DNA from: an uncultured Bacteroidales bacterium
Lineage (GTDB): Bacteria > Bacteroidota > Bacteroidia > Bacteroidales > Paludibacteraceae
Assembly (NCBI GenBank): GCA_937916355.1
Contig: CALFTM010000065.1
Coordinates: 1-23,242, forward strand
DNA length: 23,242 nucleotides
Direction: 5' to 3'
How positions within the stretch are numbered: position 1 is the first letter of the stretch; every line of letters begins with the position of its first letter. The position numbers were made by a program, and so were the translations under genes. Below the pieces are notes generated by a model that made no database searches, was not told the origin of the DNA, and worked only from the letters and a program-made list of their open reading frames with translations. Shown here in pieces: positions 12,869-20,994 of this stretch.

Positions 12869-14689
12869 TTATGGTTTCTTATTGGTGCAAATTTCCCAAT
12901 ATTTTCCTTTTCTTGCAAATAATTCCTCATGTTTACCGCTCTCTACGATATTCCCATTATGCAAAACTATGATTTTGTCAGCTTGCTTGATGGTGGAGAG
13001 ACGATGGGCGATGATGAGGCAGGTCTTGTTTTGTGTTAATTTGTTTATCGCTTGCTGAATGAGAGATTCAGTTCGACTGTCAATACTGCTCGTCGCCTCG
13101 TCTAATATGAGGATGGGCGACTCCGTAAGCAATGCCCTTGCAATTGTGACCAGCTGTTTTTGTCCGTGACTGATGCCCAGCTCTTGTCGATTCAGTATTT
13201 GGTCGTAGCGGTTGGGTTGTTTTTCGATGAAGTCTTCGATATTTGCTAATTGTGCGACATGGGCGATTTCCGATTGTTTGGCAGTACTTTTCCCATATCC
13301 GATGTTATATCCGATGCTTTCTGAGAATAGGAAAGACTCTTGCAATACAATGCTCATAAGAGAACGTAGATGAGGGAGAGGAATGGTTTGGGTCTCCTTG
13401 TCATCTATTTTGATGCACCCGCTATCAGGTTCGATGAATCGAGCCAGCAGGTCTACAATTGTACTTTTCCCCGCACCCGTTGCCCCTACCAAGGCGACCG
13501 TCTCATTTTCATTGATTTCAAAAGATATGTTGTTGAGGACAGGAGACTCTTTTGAATATTTAAAAGAGACATTACAAAACTCTATTTTAGGGCCGTGGCG
13601 AAATGCGATTGGGGTGGTGTTGTCAGGAAGAGTTGAGGCATACGTTTCTTCGGTTTCCGGATTGTCTAATAGTTCAAATATTCGACTTGCACCAGCCAGT
13701 GCAGATTGTATTTGGTTGATTTGGGTGGCGATGGCGTTTACGGGGCGTTGGAAATTTCTCGTGTATAACAAAAAGGTCTGAATCATTCCTACGGAGATTG
13801 CTCCTCTGCTTGCGAGAAGTGCGCCATATACCGTTACGAAAAGGAAGCAGAGATTGTCTAAAATACGTAGGAGTGGCATGAGTATACCACTGTATATCTG
13901 CGCTTTTTCTCCACTTTTCCTCACCTTTTCGTTCAGTTGGTCGAACCGGTTGAGGCGGTTTTTCTCTTGTCCGAAAGTTTGGATGGTCCTCATGCCACAA
14001 ATATCCTCTTCGACCATTCCGTTGAGGTCGGCGAGGGCATCCTGCTGAATTGTGAAATATTTGCGAGTGTGGCGAATGATGTAGCGGCTGAGAATCAATG
14101 TGAGAGGGATGGTCGTGCAGGCTATTAGTGTGAGCGAGACATGATGGTAGAGCATGATGATGAGCGAGCCGATGAGCATTGTCAGGCTACTGAAGAGGTT
14201 GATGAGGGACGTTCCCAGTGCGGTTTTTATCAGGTCAGTGTCGTTGATGAAGTTGGAGAGTAATTCCCCTCTTTTATTCTTATGGATGTTTTTCAGTTTT
14301 AATGAAAGGAACTTTTGGAAAAGTTCAGAACGTAGATTTCTTATGACTTTGAAGGTGATTTTTTTCATCAGAAACTCTTGTGTCAAGATGCAAAATGCAG
14401 AGACCATATTTGCCAATAAGAAATAGAGGAGCAGTTGGGTGAGCTTCTCAAAATCCATTGCGGAGTTTTCGGTAGTGTATATCTCCACGCAGTAATCAAT
14501 CGCCACTCCTAAAACGTAGGGGGCAGACAGAGCGCAGACAGTCCCGAAACAGCAGACAAGGAAAATCAGCAGTAGCACCCACCCATCTTTCCGGTAGTAG
14601 GCAAACAGTCGTGAAAGGGTAGAGCCGGAGGAGATTCTGCTTCCCAGCCGATTCTGATTACTGATATGTCCCAGACCCTTTCCTTCCAT
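12869..14689 (-). CDS. ABC exporter half-transporter, catalytic-site subunit
   Basis: A 606-aa fusion of a six-helix membrane domain (about 35-320) and an ATPase domain. Walker A is GATGAGKS (402-409), Q-loop Gln450, Walker B ILILDE with catalytic Glu531 and H-loop His562, all intact. The signature is ISHGQ (506-510), a departure from LSGGQ. This pattern complements the neighbouring subunit, so the pair should form a heterodimeric exporter with one active and one degenerate ATP site. The N-terminal 25 residues are a polar extension. No peptidase C39 domain is present, so it is not a bacteriocin-processing transporter. Substrate unknown (lipid, drug or peptide). It begins 3 nt after its partner gene. 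Confidence 0.93.
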   Translation of the reverse strand: MEGKGLGHISNQNRLGSRISSGSTLSRLFAYYRKDGWVLLLIFLVCCFGTVCALSAPYVLGVAIDYCVEIYTTENSAMDFEKLTQLLLYFLLANMVSAFCILTQEFLMKKITFKVIRNLRSELFQKFLSLKLKNIHKNKRGELLSNFINDTDLIKTALGTSLINLFSSLTMLIGSLIIMLYHHVSLTLIACTTIPLTLILSRYIIRHTRKYFTIQQDALADLNGMVEEDICGMRTIQTFGQEKNRLNRFDQLNEKVRKSGEKAQIYSGILMPLLRILDNLCFLFVTVYGALLASRGAISVGMIQTFLLYTRNFQRPVNAIATQINQIQSALAGASRIFELLDNPETEETYASTLPDNTTPIAFRHGPKIEFCNVSFKYSKESPVLNNISFEINENETVALVGATGAGKSTIVDLLARFIEPDSGCIKIDDKETQTIPLPHLRSLMSIVLQESFLFSESIGYNIGYGKSTAKQSEIAHVAQLANIEDFIEKQPNRYDQILNRQELGISHGQKQLVTIARALLTESPILILDEATSSIDSRTESLIQQAINKLTQNKTCLIIAHRLSTIKQADKIIVLHNGNIVESGKHEELFARKGKYWEICTNKKP

Positions 14690-14692
14690 GGA

Positions 14693-16429
14693 TTACTCTT
14701 TTTGTGATTTGTGTATCTCTTGGTAAATTACATTATTTCTCATCAACTCCTCATGGGAGCCGAGTCCGGCCACTTCTCCCTTTTCCAAAATAAGGATTTT
14801 GTCGCATTGCCTTACCATTTGGATTCTTTGCGAAATGATGATTTTCGAGCATTGGAGCTTTTGGATTGCGTGCATGATTTTCGCTTCAGTTTGTGCGTCG
14901 AGTCCATTCAGACAATCGTCCAAGATGAGAAGCGGACTCGCTTTTAGCAGAGTCCTTGCGAGAGCGATTCTTTGCCGTTGACCACCAGAAAGATTGTTGC
15001 CCCCTTGCGTTAGTTGCGTCTCATATTGTTGAGGCTGTTTTGCAATGAAATCCTTTATGTGTGCTAAGTCACATGCCCAATCCATTTGGTCGAGGGTGGC
15101 ATATTCATTGCCAAAACGCAGGTTTTCTGAAATCGAACCTGAGAACAACTGTACATTTTGAGGGGCGCATCCGATGATCTTAAGAAGTTCTTCCCGTGTA
15201 TAGTCCTTCAAATTGCGACCATCTATGAAAATTTCCCCACAGTCAGGTGGAAAGTTTTTAAGGATTAGTTGCACAATAGAACTTTTCCCTGAGCCTGTTC
15301 CGCCGATGATGCCAAGACACTCCCCCTCTGCAATAGAAAATCCGACATTCTTCAGAATGTTTTTTCCCGTCTTTGCATCAGGCGGGTTGTGTGAAAACCA
15401 GATGTTTTTAAATTCCAATCGTACCCCAAGAGGATTCTTCGATGTCAATTGAGAATCTTCCTCTGCCAGATTCTCTTCGGAAGTCTCTTCCCCGATGAAA
15501 TCTTTGATGTTTTTAATGGCGGAGCCCGACTCGGTCAGGTAGATAATGATATGTTGCGCCATGATGAGCGAGATCAATATTTGCGTCAGGTAGCTTGTGA
15601 TCGCCATGATTTCTCCAATGTTAACGGAAGTCTCCTTCTCCATTAAAATGGCAGTCCAGTAGACGATGATAGCAATTCCGATGTTGATGATGAGAGACAT
15701 GATGGGTGTGAGCAGGACTGTTAGTTTTGCCACTGCGATGTGGTTTTCGCATAAGTCGTCGTTGATCTTTCCGAAACGTTGTTTCTCTCTCTCCTCTTGA
15801 GTGTAGACACGCACTACTTTCATGCCAGCCAACAGCTCTGAAATGTAGTTGCTCATTCGTTCAGTCAATGTGATGATCTTATGAAAAATAGGGTAAGCCT
15901 TTCTGGAGATGGATATGATCAGGAAAACAAGAACAGGAAGGATGAGAAGTAGCACCGAGGAGAGTTCTTTGCTGACAGCAAGCACCATGACGATAGAGCC
16001 AATGAAGAGGATGGGGGCTCTGTAAAGTAGTCGCATGGACGATTGGATCGTACTTTGAACTTTGTTCACATTGTTTGATATGCAGGTAGTGATAGTTCCT
16101 GCGTCCGACTTTTCCATTTCAGAATAAGAAAGTCTTATGGTTTTAGAAAAAATATCGTGTCGAATATCCGCGCCAATCCCGTAAGCGACAATACCAGCGG
16201 CAAAAATTGAGAGCATACCGCCCAACATCCCGATGAGGCTGATGACAAGCATCTTTATGCCCAATGGGAAGATGACGTGCATTTCTCCTCCGATGATGCC
16301 TTTGTTGATGATCTCCGACATATAAAAAGGCTGGGCGAGTTCTGACCATACCTCCGTCGCTACAAATAGAGGAGAAAGTATTGCCCATTTGTAGTGAGAC
16401 CTGATGTATTTAGAAAGAAAAAAGCCCAA
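14693..16429 (-). CDS. ABC exporter half-transporter, degenerate-site subunit
   Basis: A 578-aa half-transporter with the membrane domain at about 12-300 and the ATPase domain from about 335. Walker A GGTGSGKS (376-383), Q-loop Gln424 and a canonical LSGGQ (480-484) are present. The catalytic Walker B Glu is Asp (LLILDD, Asp505) and the H-loop His is Gln (ISQR, Gln534). These are the usual marks of the non-hydrolysing subunit in heterodimeric exporters. Its good signature motif would serve the active site of the 606-aa partner. It is the first gene of the operon ABC-ABC-esterase and is divergent from the zapA group. Confidence 0.93.
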   Translation of the reverse strand: MGFFLSKYIRSHYKWAILSPLFVATEVWSELAQPFYMSEIINKGIIGGEMHVIFPLGIKMLVISLIGMLGGMLSIFAAGIVAYGIGADIRHDIFSKTIRLSYSEMEKSDAGTITTCISNNVNKVQSTIQSSMRLLYRAPILFIGSIVMVLAVSKELSSVLLLILPVLVFLIISISRKAYPIFHKIITLTERMSNYISELLAGMKVVRVYTQEEREKQRFGKINDDLCENHIAVAKLTVLLTPIMSLIINIGIAIIVYWTAILMEKETSVNIGEIMAITSYLTQILISLIMAQHIIIYLTESGSAIKNIKDFIGEETSEENLAEEDSQLTSKNPLGVRLEFKNIWFSHNPPDAKTGKNILKNVGFSIAEGECLGIIGGTGSGKSSIVQLILKNFPPDCGEIFIDGRNLKDYTREELLKIIGCAPQNVQLFSGSISENLRFGNEYATLDQMDWACDLAHIKDFIAKQPQQYETQLTQGGNNLSGGQRQRIALARTLLKASPLLILDDCLNGLDAQTEAKIMHAIQKLQCSKIIISQRIQMVRQCDKILILEKGEVAGLGSHEELMRNNVIYQEIHKSQKE

Positions 16430-16466
16430 AACTTATGAAAAATAGTTTAACATTTACAACAAAACC

Positions 16467-16474
16467 CAAATTTA
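16467..16474 (-). promoter_or_regulatory. -7 box of the ABC-esterase operon
   Basis: The minus strand reads TAAATTTG, matching TAnnTTTG, 37 nt before the first ABC start codon. The -33 position is only a weak match (TCTG). Confidence 0.45.
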
Positions 16475-16519
16475 AATAAAATGAAGTGATAACAGATGCG
16501 TTTTATTTATCAAATTTTT

Positions 16520-16550
16520 TTTGAGTTTTAATTATATAGTGTTAATTTTG
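16520..16550 (+). promoter_or_regulatory. Promoter of the coiled-coil/zapA group
   Basis: TTTG at 16520-16523 and TAATTTTG at 16543-16550 are separated by 19 nt, the same geometry as the perR promoter, 17 nt before the start codon. Confidence 0.7.
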
Positions 16551-16567
16551 CGTAGAATTTTGGTAAA

Positions 16568-16858
16568 ATGGCTTCTTTAGAGAGTATAGAAGAGAAGATA
16601 GAGCAGAAGGTGCGCTTGATGATAGCCTCCTTTGAAGCGCTGAAAGTTCAGAATTATGAACTGAGGCAGACTATATCTGGATTAGAAGAGGAGTTGAAAA
16701 ATACAAAAGAAGCATTAAACGTTTGTCGAGAAGAGTTGGTGAATCTGAGGCTCGCAAAAGCTACGCGGGTGTCAGAAGACGAGGCGAAGAAGATGCACAA
16801 CCGTATGCTAAAATTGGAGCGGGAAGTAGAAAAATGTATTTCACTTTTGAATGAGTAA
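16568..16858 (+). CDS. Small coiled-coil protein upstream of zapA
   Basis: A 96-aa protein that is almost entirely a heptad-type coiled coil (IEEKIEQKVRLMIASFEALK; LEEELKNTKEALNVCREEL; LKLEREVEKCISLLNE), with no membrane segment. It precedes zapA by 5 nt, so the two are co-translated. Small coiled-coil proteins before zapA are common in Bacteroidota and may act like ZapB in bridging ZapA/FtsZ structures; this is inferred from position and shape, not from a family match. Confidence 0.8.
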   Translation: MASLESIEEKIEQKVRLMIASFEALKVQNYELRQTISGLEEELKNTKEALNVCREELVNLRLAKATRVSEDEAKKMHNRMLKLEREVEKCISLLNE

Positions 16859-16863
16859 ATATA

Positions 16864-17181
16864 ATGAGTAATATGTCCGATACCTCTGATGACACTTTGA
16901 CTATCACAGTAGATCTCGTTGGGACGAAGGTGAAGTTGCCGGTGAGGCGTTCGGATGAGCAATATTTCCGTGAGACTGCCGTTATGATGAAGGAGACTTA
17001 CAATAAATATGTGGGTAATTTCCCTCCATCAGGTGGAACGGGTCGTTCGATAGACTATTATTTGAGGCTTGTGGCAGTTGAATATGGAGTAAAACTGAAG
17101 AAGTTGGTTGCTGCGAATGAAGAACTCAAGAAAAAGCTTTCCATTTTGGAGTCAGAATTGGAGAAGGCTTTGGAAGAGTGA
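16864..17181 (+). CDS. zapA: Cell division protein ZapA
   Basis: A 105-aa cytoplasmic protein with the ZapA layout. A short beta-hairpin globular head (LTITVDLVGTKVKLPVRRSD) is followed by a helix with the family's Ala/Met-rich pattern (YFRETAVMMKETYNKYV) and a long C-terminal coiled coil for tetramerisation (KLKKLVAANEELKKKLSILE). ZapA bundles FtsZ filaments at the division ring. Both Met1 and Met4 are possible starts. The neighbours (coiled-coil protein before, rny after) match the common Bacteroidota order. Confidence 0.9.
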   Translation: MSNMSDTSDDTLTITVDLVGTKVKLPVRRSDEQYFRETAVMMKETYNKYVGNFPPSGGTGRSIDYYLRLVAVEYGVKLKKLVAANEELKKKLSILESELEKALEE

Positions 17182-17227
17182 CATTTAATCACATTTTTCT
17201 TTTTCTATTTTAATTTGAAAACCCGCA

Positions 17228-17254
17228 TTCCCCCTTTAGGCTGAGAAGGAGGAA
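17228..17254. other. Hairpin in the zapA-rny spacer
   Basis: TTCCCCCTT (17228-17236) can pair with AAGGAGGAA (17246-17254) with one central mismatch and a 9-nt loop. It lies about 30 nt before the rny start and could be a partial terminator, an RNA-processing site or an autoregulatory element. Confidence 0.3.
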
Positions 17255-17287
17255 GGCGATAATTTTTATATATTTAATTGTTATTTT

Positions 17288-18817
17288 ATGAGTGTTTTAA
17301 TTCCTATAGTAACGTTTTTGGTCGGCGCACTTATTGTGTGGGTAGTGATGAATACCCTTTTGAAGTCGAGAACCGAAAATATTCTAAAAGAGGCGGAGGC
17401 GGAAGCTAAAGTACTCCGTGAAAATAAAATGTTGGAGGTGAAGGAGAAATATCTTTCACTGAAAAGTGAGTATGAAACGCAATGCAACCAGCGTAACGCT
17501 AAGATGCAGCAGTTTGAATCAAAACTCAAACAGCGTGAGATGCAGTTGAACCAACAACAGGCAGAGGTTCAGCGAGGACGTTCAGAGAACGAGAATCTGA
17601 AAAATAACCTTGCAGGACAACTGGAGATTGTAAACTCAAGGAAACAAGAGTTGGATAAACTCAACCGTATGGCTAACGAGCGTTTGGAGGCGATTTCTGG
17701 TCTCTCTGCTCAAGAGGCGAAAGCCAGTCTTATCGAATCTTTGAAGGAGGAGGCTAAGACGGATGCCATGTCGTACATCAATGAGGTGATGGAAGAGGCG
17801 AAGATGACAGCCAACAAAGAGGCGAAGAGAATCGTTGTGCATACCATCCAACGTGTGGCAACTGAGGCGGCTATCGAAAATTCTGTTACGGTTTTCAATA
17901 TTGATTCTGATGAGATCAAGGGACGCATTATCGGTCGAGAAGGTCGAAATATCCGTGCATTGGAGGCTGCTACAGGTGTGGAAATCATTGTTGATGATAC
18001 TCCAGAGGCTATCGTCCTTTCGGCATTCGACCCTGTTCGCCGTGAAATCGCTCGTCTTGCTTTGCACCAGTTGGTGACTGATGGTCGTATCCATCCAGCT
18101 CGTATTGAAGAGGTGGTTGCGAAGGTCAAAAAGCAAGTGGAAGAGGAGATCGTGGAGACTGGTAAACGTACTACCATCGATTTGGGAATACATGGTTTGC
18201 ACCCTGATTTGATCCGTTTGATTGGTAAGATGAAATATCGTTCTTCTTACGGACAAAACTTGTTGCAGCATGCGCGTGAGACTGCTAATCTGTGTGCGAC
18301 AATGGCTTCTGAATTGGGTCTTAATGCGAAGAAGGCGAAACGTGCTGGTTTGCTTCATGATATAGGTAAAGTGCCTGATGACGAACCAGAATTGCCACAC
18401 GCAATTTTAGGTATGAAACTTGCTGAAAAGTATAAGGAGAAGCCAGATATCTGCAATGCGATTGGTGCGCACCACGACGAGGTGGAGATGGAGAGTCTGC
18501 TCGCTCCTATTGTTCAAGCTTGTGACGCAATTTCAGGAGCTCGTCCGGGAGCTCGTCGAGAGATTGTTGAGGCTTACATCAAACGTTTGAATGATTTGGA
18601 GAAAATGGCTCTTTCTTATCCGGGAGTAGTGAAGACTTATGCGATTCAGGCAGGACGCGAGTTGCGCGTGATCGTTGGCGCAGATAAGATTGATGATAAA
18701 GAGATCGAGACTTTGTCTTACGAAATCGCAAAGAAGATTCAGGATGAGATGACCTATCCGGGTCAGGTGAAGATCACGGTGATTCGAGAGACAAGAGCAG
18801 TAAGTTACGCTAAATAA
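17288..18817 (+). CDS. rny: Ribonuclease Y
   Basis: A 509-aa membrane-anchored endoribonuclease that starts mRNA decay. The order is: N-terminal transmembrane anchor (about 4-24), a long charged coiled coil (about 30-190), the KH RNA-binding domain with GREG at 216-219 (GRIIGREGRNIRALEAATG), then the HD metal-dependent phosphohydrolase domain with HD at 357-358 (LLHDIGK). The C-terminal end (PGQVKITVIRETRAVSYAK) is the usual one. It follows zapA by about 105 nt and is closed by a strong terminator, so it probably shares the group's transcript. Confidence 0.97.
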   Translation: MSVLIPIVTFLVGALIVWVVMNTLLKSRTENILKEAEAEAKVLRENKMLEVKEKYLSLKSEYETQCNQRNAKMQQFESKLKQREMQLNQQQAEVQRGRSENENLKNNLAGQLEIVNSRKQELDKLNRMANERLEAISGLSAQEAKASLIESLKEEAKTDAMSYINEVMEEAKMTANKEAKRIVVHTIQRVATEAAIENSVTVFNIDSDEIKGRIIGREGRNIRALEAATGVEIIVDDTPEAIVLSAFDPVRREIARLALHQLVTDGRIHPARIEEVVAKVKKQVEEEIVETGKRTTIDLGIHGLHPDLIRLIGKMKYRSSYGQNLLQHARETANLCATMASELGLNAKKAKRAGLLHDIGKVPDDEPELPHAILGMKLAEKYKEKPDICNAIGAHHDEVEMESLLAPIVQACDAISGARPGARREIVEAYIKRLNDLEKMALSYPGVVKTYAIQAGRELRVIVGADKIDDKEIETLSYEIAKKIQDEMTYPGQVKITVIRETRAVSYAK

Positions 18818-18832
18818 AAATTGAGTATAGTG

Positions 18833-18870
18833 AAGGAGGAGATGCAGACATTGTATCTCCTCCTTTTTTT
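18833..18870 (+). terminator. Strong terminator after rny
   Basis: A 13-bp stem with one G:T pair (18833-18845 with 18853-18865, arms AAGGAGGAGAT and ATCTCCTCCTT), a 7-nt loop and a run of seven T. Confidence 0.93.
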
Positions 18871-18950
18871 GAATAGAGACGGGTGTTCGTTCGGGGAAGA
18901 ATTTTTCAACAAAAACACTGTGAAGTAGTGATTTGTTTGTTTATATTTAG

Positions 18951-18958
18951 TACTTTTG
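18951..18958 (+). promoter_or_regulatory. -7 box of the phosphotransferase gene
   Basis: TACTTTTG matches TAnnTTTG; TTTG lies 15 nt upstream at 18932-18935, shorter than usual spacing. Confidence 0.45.
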
Positions 18959-19055
18959 CCAACCTTGCGTTTTTTATTTATCGGCTGATAGGCTCGAGAT
19001 TTATAATAGAACGTGTTTTGTGTGAATGTTGTGTAAGGTCTTAAATTGTGTAAAG

Positions 19056-20702
19056 ATGGATTTTAATTGGATTAAAAAAATAAATAAATTATACATTTCA
19101 TTGTTTATCACATTGTTCGTTTTCATGAGTTTGAAATCGTGGGCGATGGCAGCGTGCAGTTTCATAGAACTGATGTTTATATTCATCGTATGTGATAGAT
19201 TCGCACAACACAATAAGAGTTTGGGGTACTGGTTGAATGTGGTTCTTCTATTTGTTTTCTTTGCCCAAGTTTTAGTCTATTATTTCACAGGAGAGTTCAT
19301 AAGCAAGCTGATGTTGGAGAATGTTGATATGGTGTCTAATTTAGGGGATAGTCTGAAGCGGTACGTCTTTGCAATTGTTGTTCTCCTTCTTGTCCTATTT
19401 ATGCCGTTGAGAGAACTGGAAATCTTACGGGGAAAAGGAAGTTTTGTGCAAGTGCTTGTGATATATATAATGTCTTTGTTGGTGGCGAATTTTTATTCTC
19501 CTGAAATACCGACCTCTCCGATGAGAGCCTCCACGAATTTGCTCACGTTGTATGTGAAATCTGTCTACACTGGTCAAACGCTAAAAGAGACAGAAAAGGA
19601 GCAGGTCTTGGCCTATTTTCATAAAGAAAAGATTGAAGGAACTGATTTTAAATTGTCTGGGCAGATGCCCGAAAAACCCAATGTCATCTTGATTTTCACA
19701 GAAGGACTTTCAGCAGAAGTCTTAGATGTCTACAACAATTTGGGGTTAAACTTGACACCTAATCTGAATGAATTGCATGCTCGTTCTGTCGTGTTTGATA
19801 ATTATTATAACCATACAGTCGCAACTTTCAGAGCCCTTCGCGGACAACTTTACTCTGCTTATCAGTATAAAGGAGGTTTTGAAAATATGAAAGGTTTGGG
19901 AGAAATGCATCTTGATAGTTTGAGGAAATTGACTGAAACAAAAGTTTTAAGTTTGATTGACATTCTAAGGCGTGAAGGGTATAAAAGCGTTGTTTTTAAT
20001 ACAGAACCGTCAAATATGAATTTCACGGAGTATTTAAAAACTTTAGGCTCAGATACTGTTGTTTGTGGTGATGCTTTGGGAATACGAATGAGGACAGATA
20101 AAGAGATGTTTGAATTGATGGGGGATGTTTTGTTGGAAACCCAAAGGGATTCTGTGCCATATTTTTATATTTTTTATAATGTGGGAACACACCATGGGTT
20201 TGATAGCCCTGATTTGAAATACGGGGATGCTTCAAACTGGCAGTTGAATAAGTTCCATAATTATGACAATGAGTTTGGACGTTTTTTCAAGAGAATGGAA
20301 AAGGAGAACGTTTTTGAGAATACTATTCTGGTGTTTACAGCAGACCATGCGACATATCCAGAGCCAGATTATAAAAGTGCTTTTGATAGTGAGCAAGAAG
20401 GTTTCATTTCTAAAATTCCGCTGTTCTTCTATACGAAAAATTGTTCACATCAAGTTTTTGACGCTAAAGGAAGAAATTCTTTGGACATTGCCCCCACATT
20501 ATTGGATGTTTTGGGTTTTGAGGATAGTGAGAACTATTTTGTAGGGTCGACTCTTTTGGGCGAGGGGTCAGATATGAGTAGGGTTTGTGCCATTGGTGAT
20601 GATGTTTACATTTTGGAGTGCGGTAAACTAGTTCCTTTAGATGGAAAAAGCGAATACTACAACATAGTAATGAAGAATTATTCTATTTTGTTGAATGAGT
20701 AA
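19056..20702 (+). CDS. LtaS-like membrane phosphotransferase, sulfatase fold
   Basis: An inner-membrane enzyme of the alkaline phosphatase/sulfatase superfamily. About five transmembrane helices (within residues 8-165) precede a periplasmic catalytic domain. The metal and nucleophile set has the order and spacing of lipoteichoic acid synthase: Glu216 (FTEGLS), Thr257 nucleophile (VATFRALRG) and Asp430-His431 (TADHATY). As the organism is Gram-negative, a role moving phosphoglycerol or phosphoethanolamine onto a glycan or lipid A is likelier than teichoic acid synthesis. I start at MDFNWIKKINK, whose basic end leads straight into the first helix; a Met ten codons earlier (19026, MLCKVLNCVK) is also in frame. 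Monocistronic. Confidence 0.85.
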   Translation: MDFNWIKKINKLYISLFITLFVFMSLKSWAMAACSFIELMFIFIVCDRFAQHNKSLGYWLNVVLLFVFFAQVLVYYFTGEFISKLMLENVDMVSNLGDSLKRYVFAIVVLLLVLFMPLRELEILRGKGSFVQVLVIYIMSLLVANFYSPEIPTSPMRASTNLLTLYVKSVYTGQTLKETEKEQVLAYFHKEKIEGTDFKLSGQMPEKPNVILIFTEGLSAEVLDVYNNLGLNLTPNLNELHARSVVFDNYYNHTVATFRALRGQLYSAYQYKGGFENMKGLGEMHLDSLRKLTETKVLSLIDILRREGYKSVVFNTEPSNMNFTEYLKTLGSDTVVCGDALGIRMRTDKEMFELMGDVLLETQRDSVPYFYIFYNVGTHHGFDSPDLKYGDASNWQLNKFHNYDNEFGRFFKRMEKENVFENTILVFTADHATYPEPDYKSAFDSEQEGFISKIPLFFYTKNCSHQVFDAKGRNSLDIAPTLLDVLGFEDSENYFVGSTLLGEGSDMSRVCAIGDDVYILECGKLVPLDGKSEYYNIVMKNYSILLNE

Positions 20703-20876
20703 CAATTGATGGCTTGTGCCAGTTTAGAATGTGAGGAAAAAATGTTGTTGGTCTGCCCAAGTAAAATGCAGGTAGATTGATTTATTATTACGTTATAATT
20801 GCAGCGAAATCAAATGTCTGTTTGTTTGTCTGTAAAAAGCAAAGAAAAAATTTTGCAAAAAAAAACAAAGATTTTG

Positions 20877-20906
20877 TTTGCATGTAAAATAAAAATTCTA
20901 TATTTG
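20877..20906 (+). promoter_or_regulatory. Xylanase promoter (-33 TTTG, -7 TATATTTG)
   Basis: TTTG at 20877-20880 and TATATTTG at 20899-20906 are spaced by 18 nt, predicting a leader of about 80 nt. The rest of the 20703-20994 gap shows no gene or clear terminator for the upstream gene. Confidence 0.7.
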
Positions 20907-20914
20907 TGTCCTTG

Positions 20915-20965
20915 ATGAAAGGTGAGGAAGTTGTGGATTGTTTGGACGTAGGAGAGAAGAAGTAA
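20915..20965 (+). CDS. Possible 16-codon upstream ORF in the xylanase leader
   Basis: An ATG opens MKGEEVVDCLDVGEKK and stops 29 nt before the xylanase start. It lies just downstream of the predicted transcription start, so it could be a leader peptide or chance. Confidence 0.2.
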   Translation: MKGEEVVDCLDVGEKK

Positions 20966-20994
20966 ATCAATTATTACACTTAAATATATTAGTC

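Noticed and set aside
17636..18400. 254-codon minus-strand frame opposite rny
   Set aside because: It lies wholly within the rny coding region, is rich in His, Ser, Arg and Phe as antisense frames are, and has no recognisable domain.
19056..20702. Lipoteichoic acid synthase proper
   Set aside because: The active-site set matches, but the surrounding genome is Gram-negative in type, so another phosphoglycerol or phosphoethanolamine acceptor is more likely.
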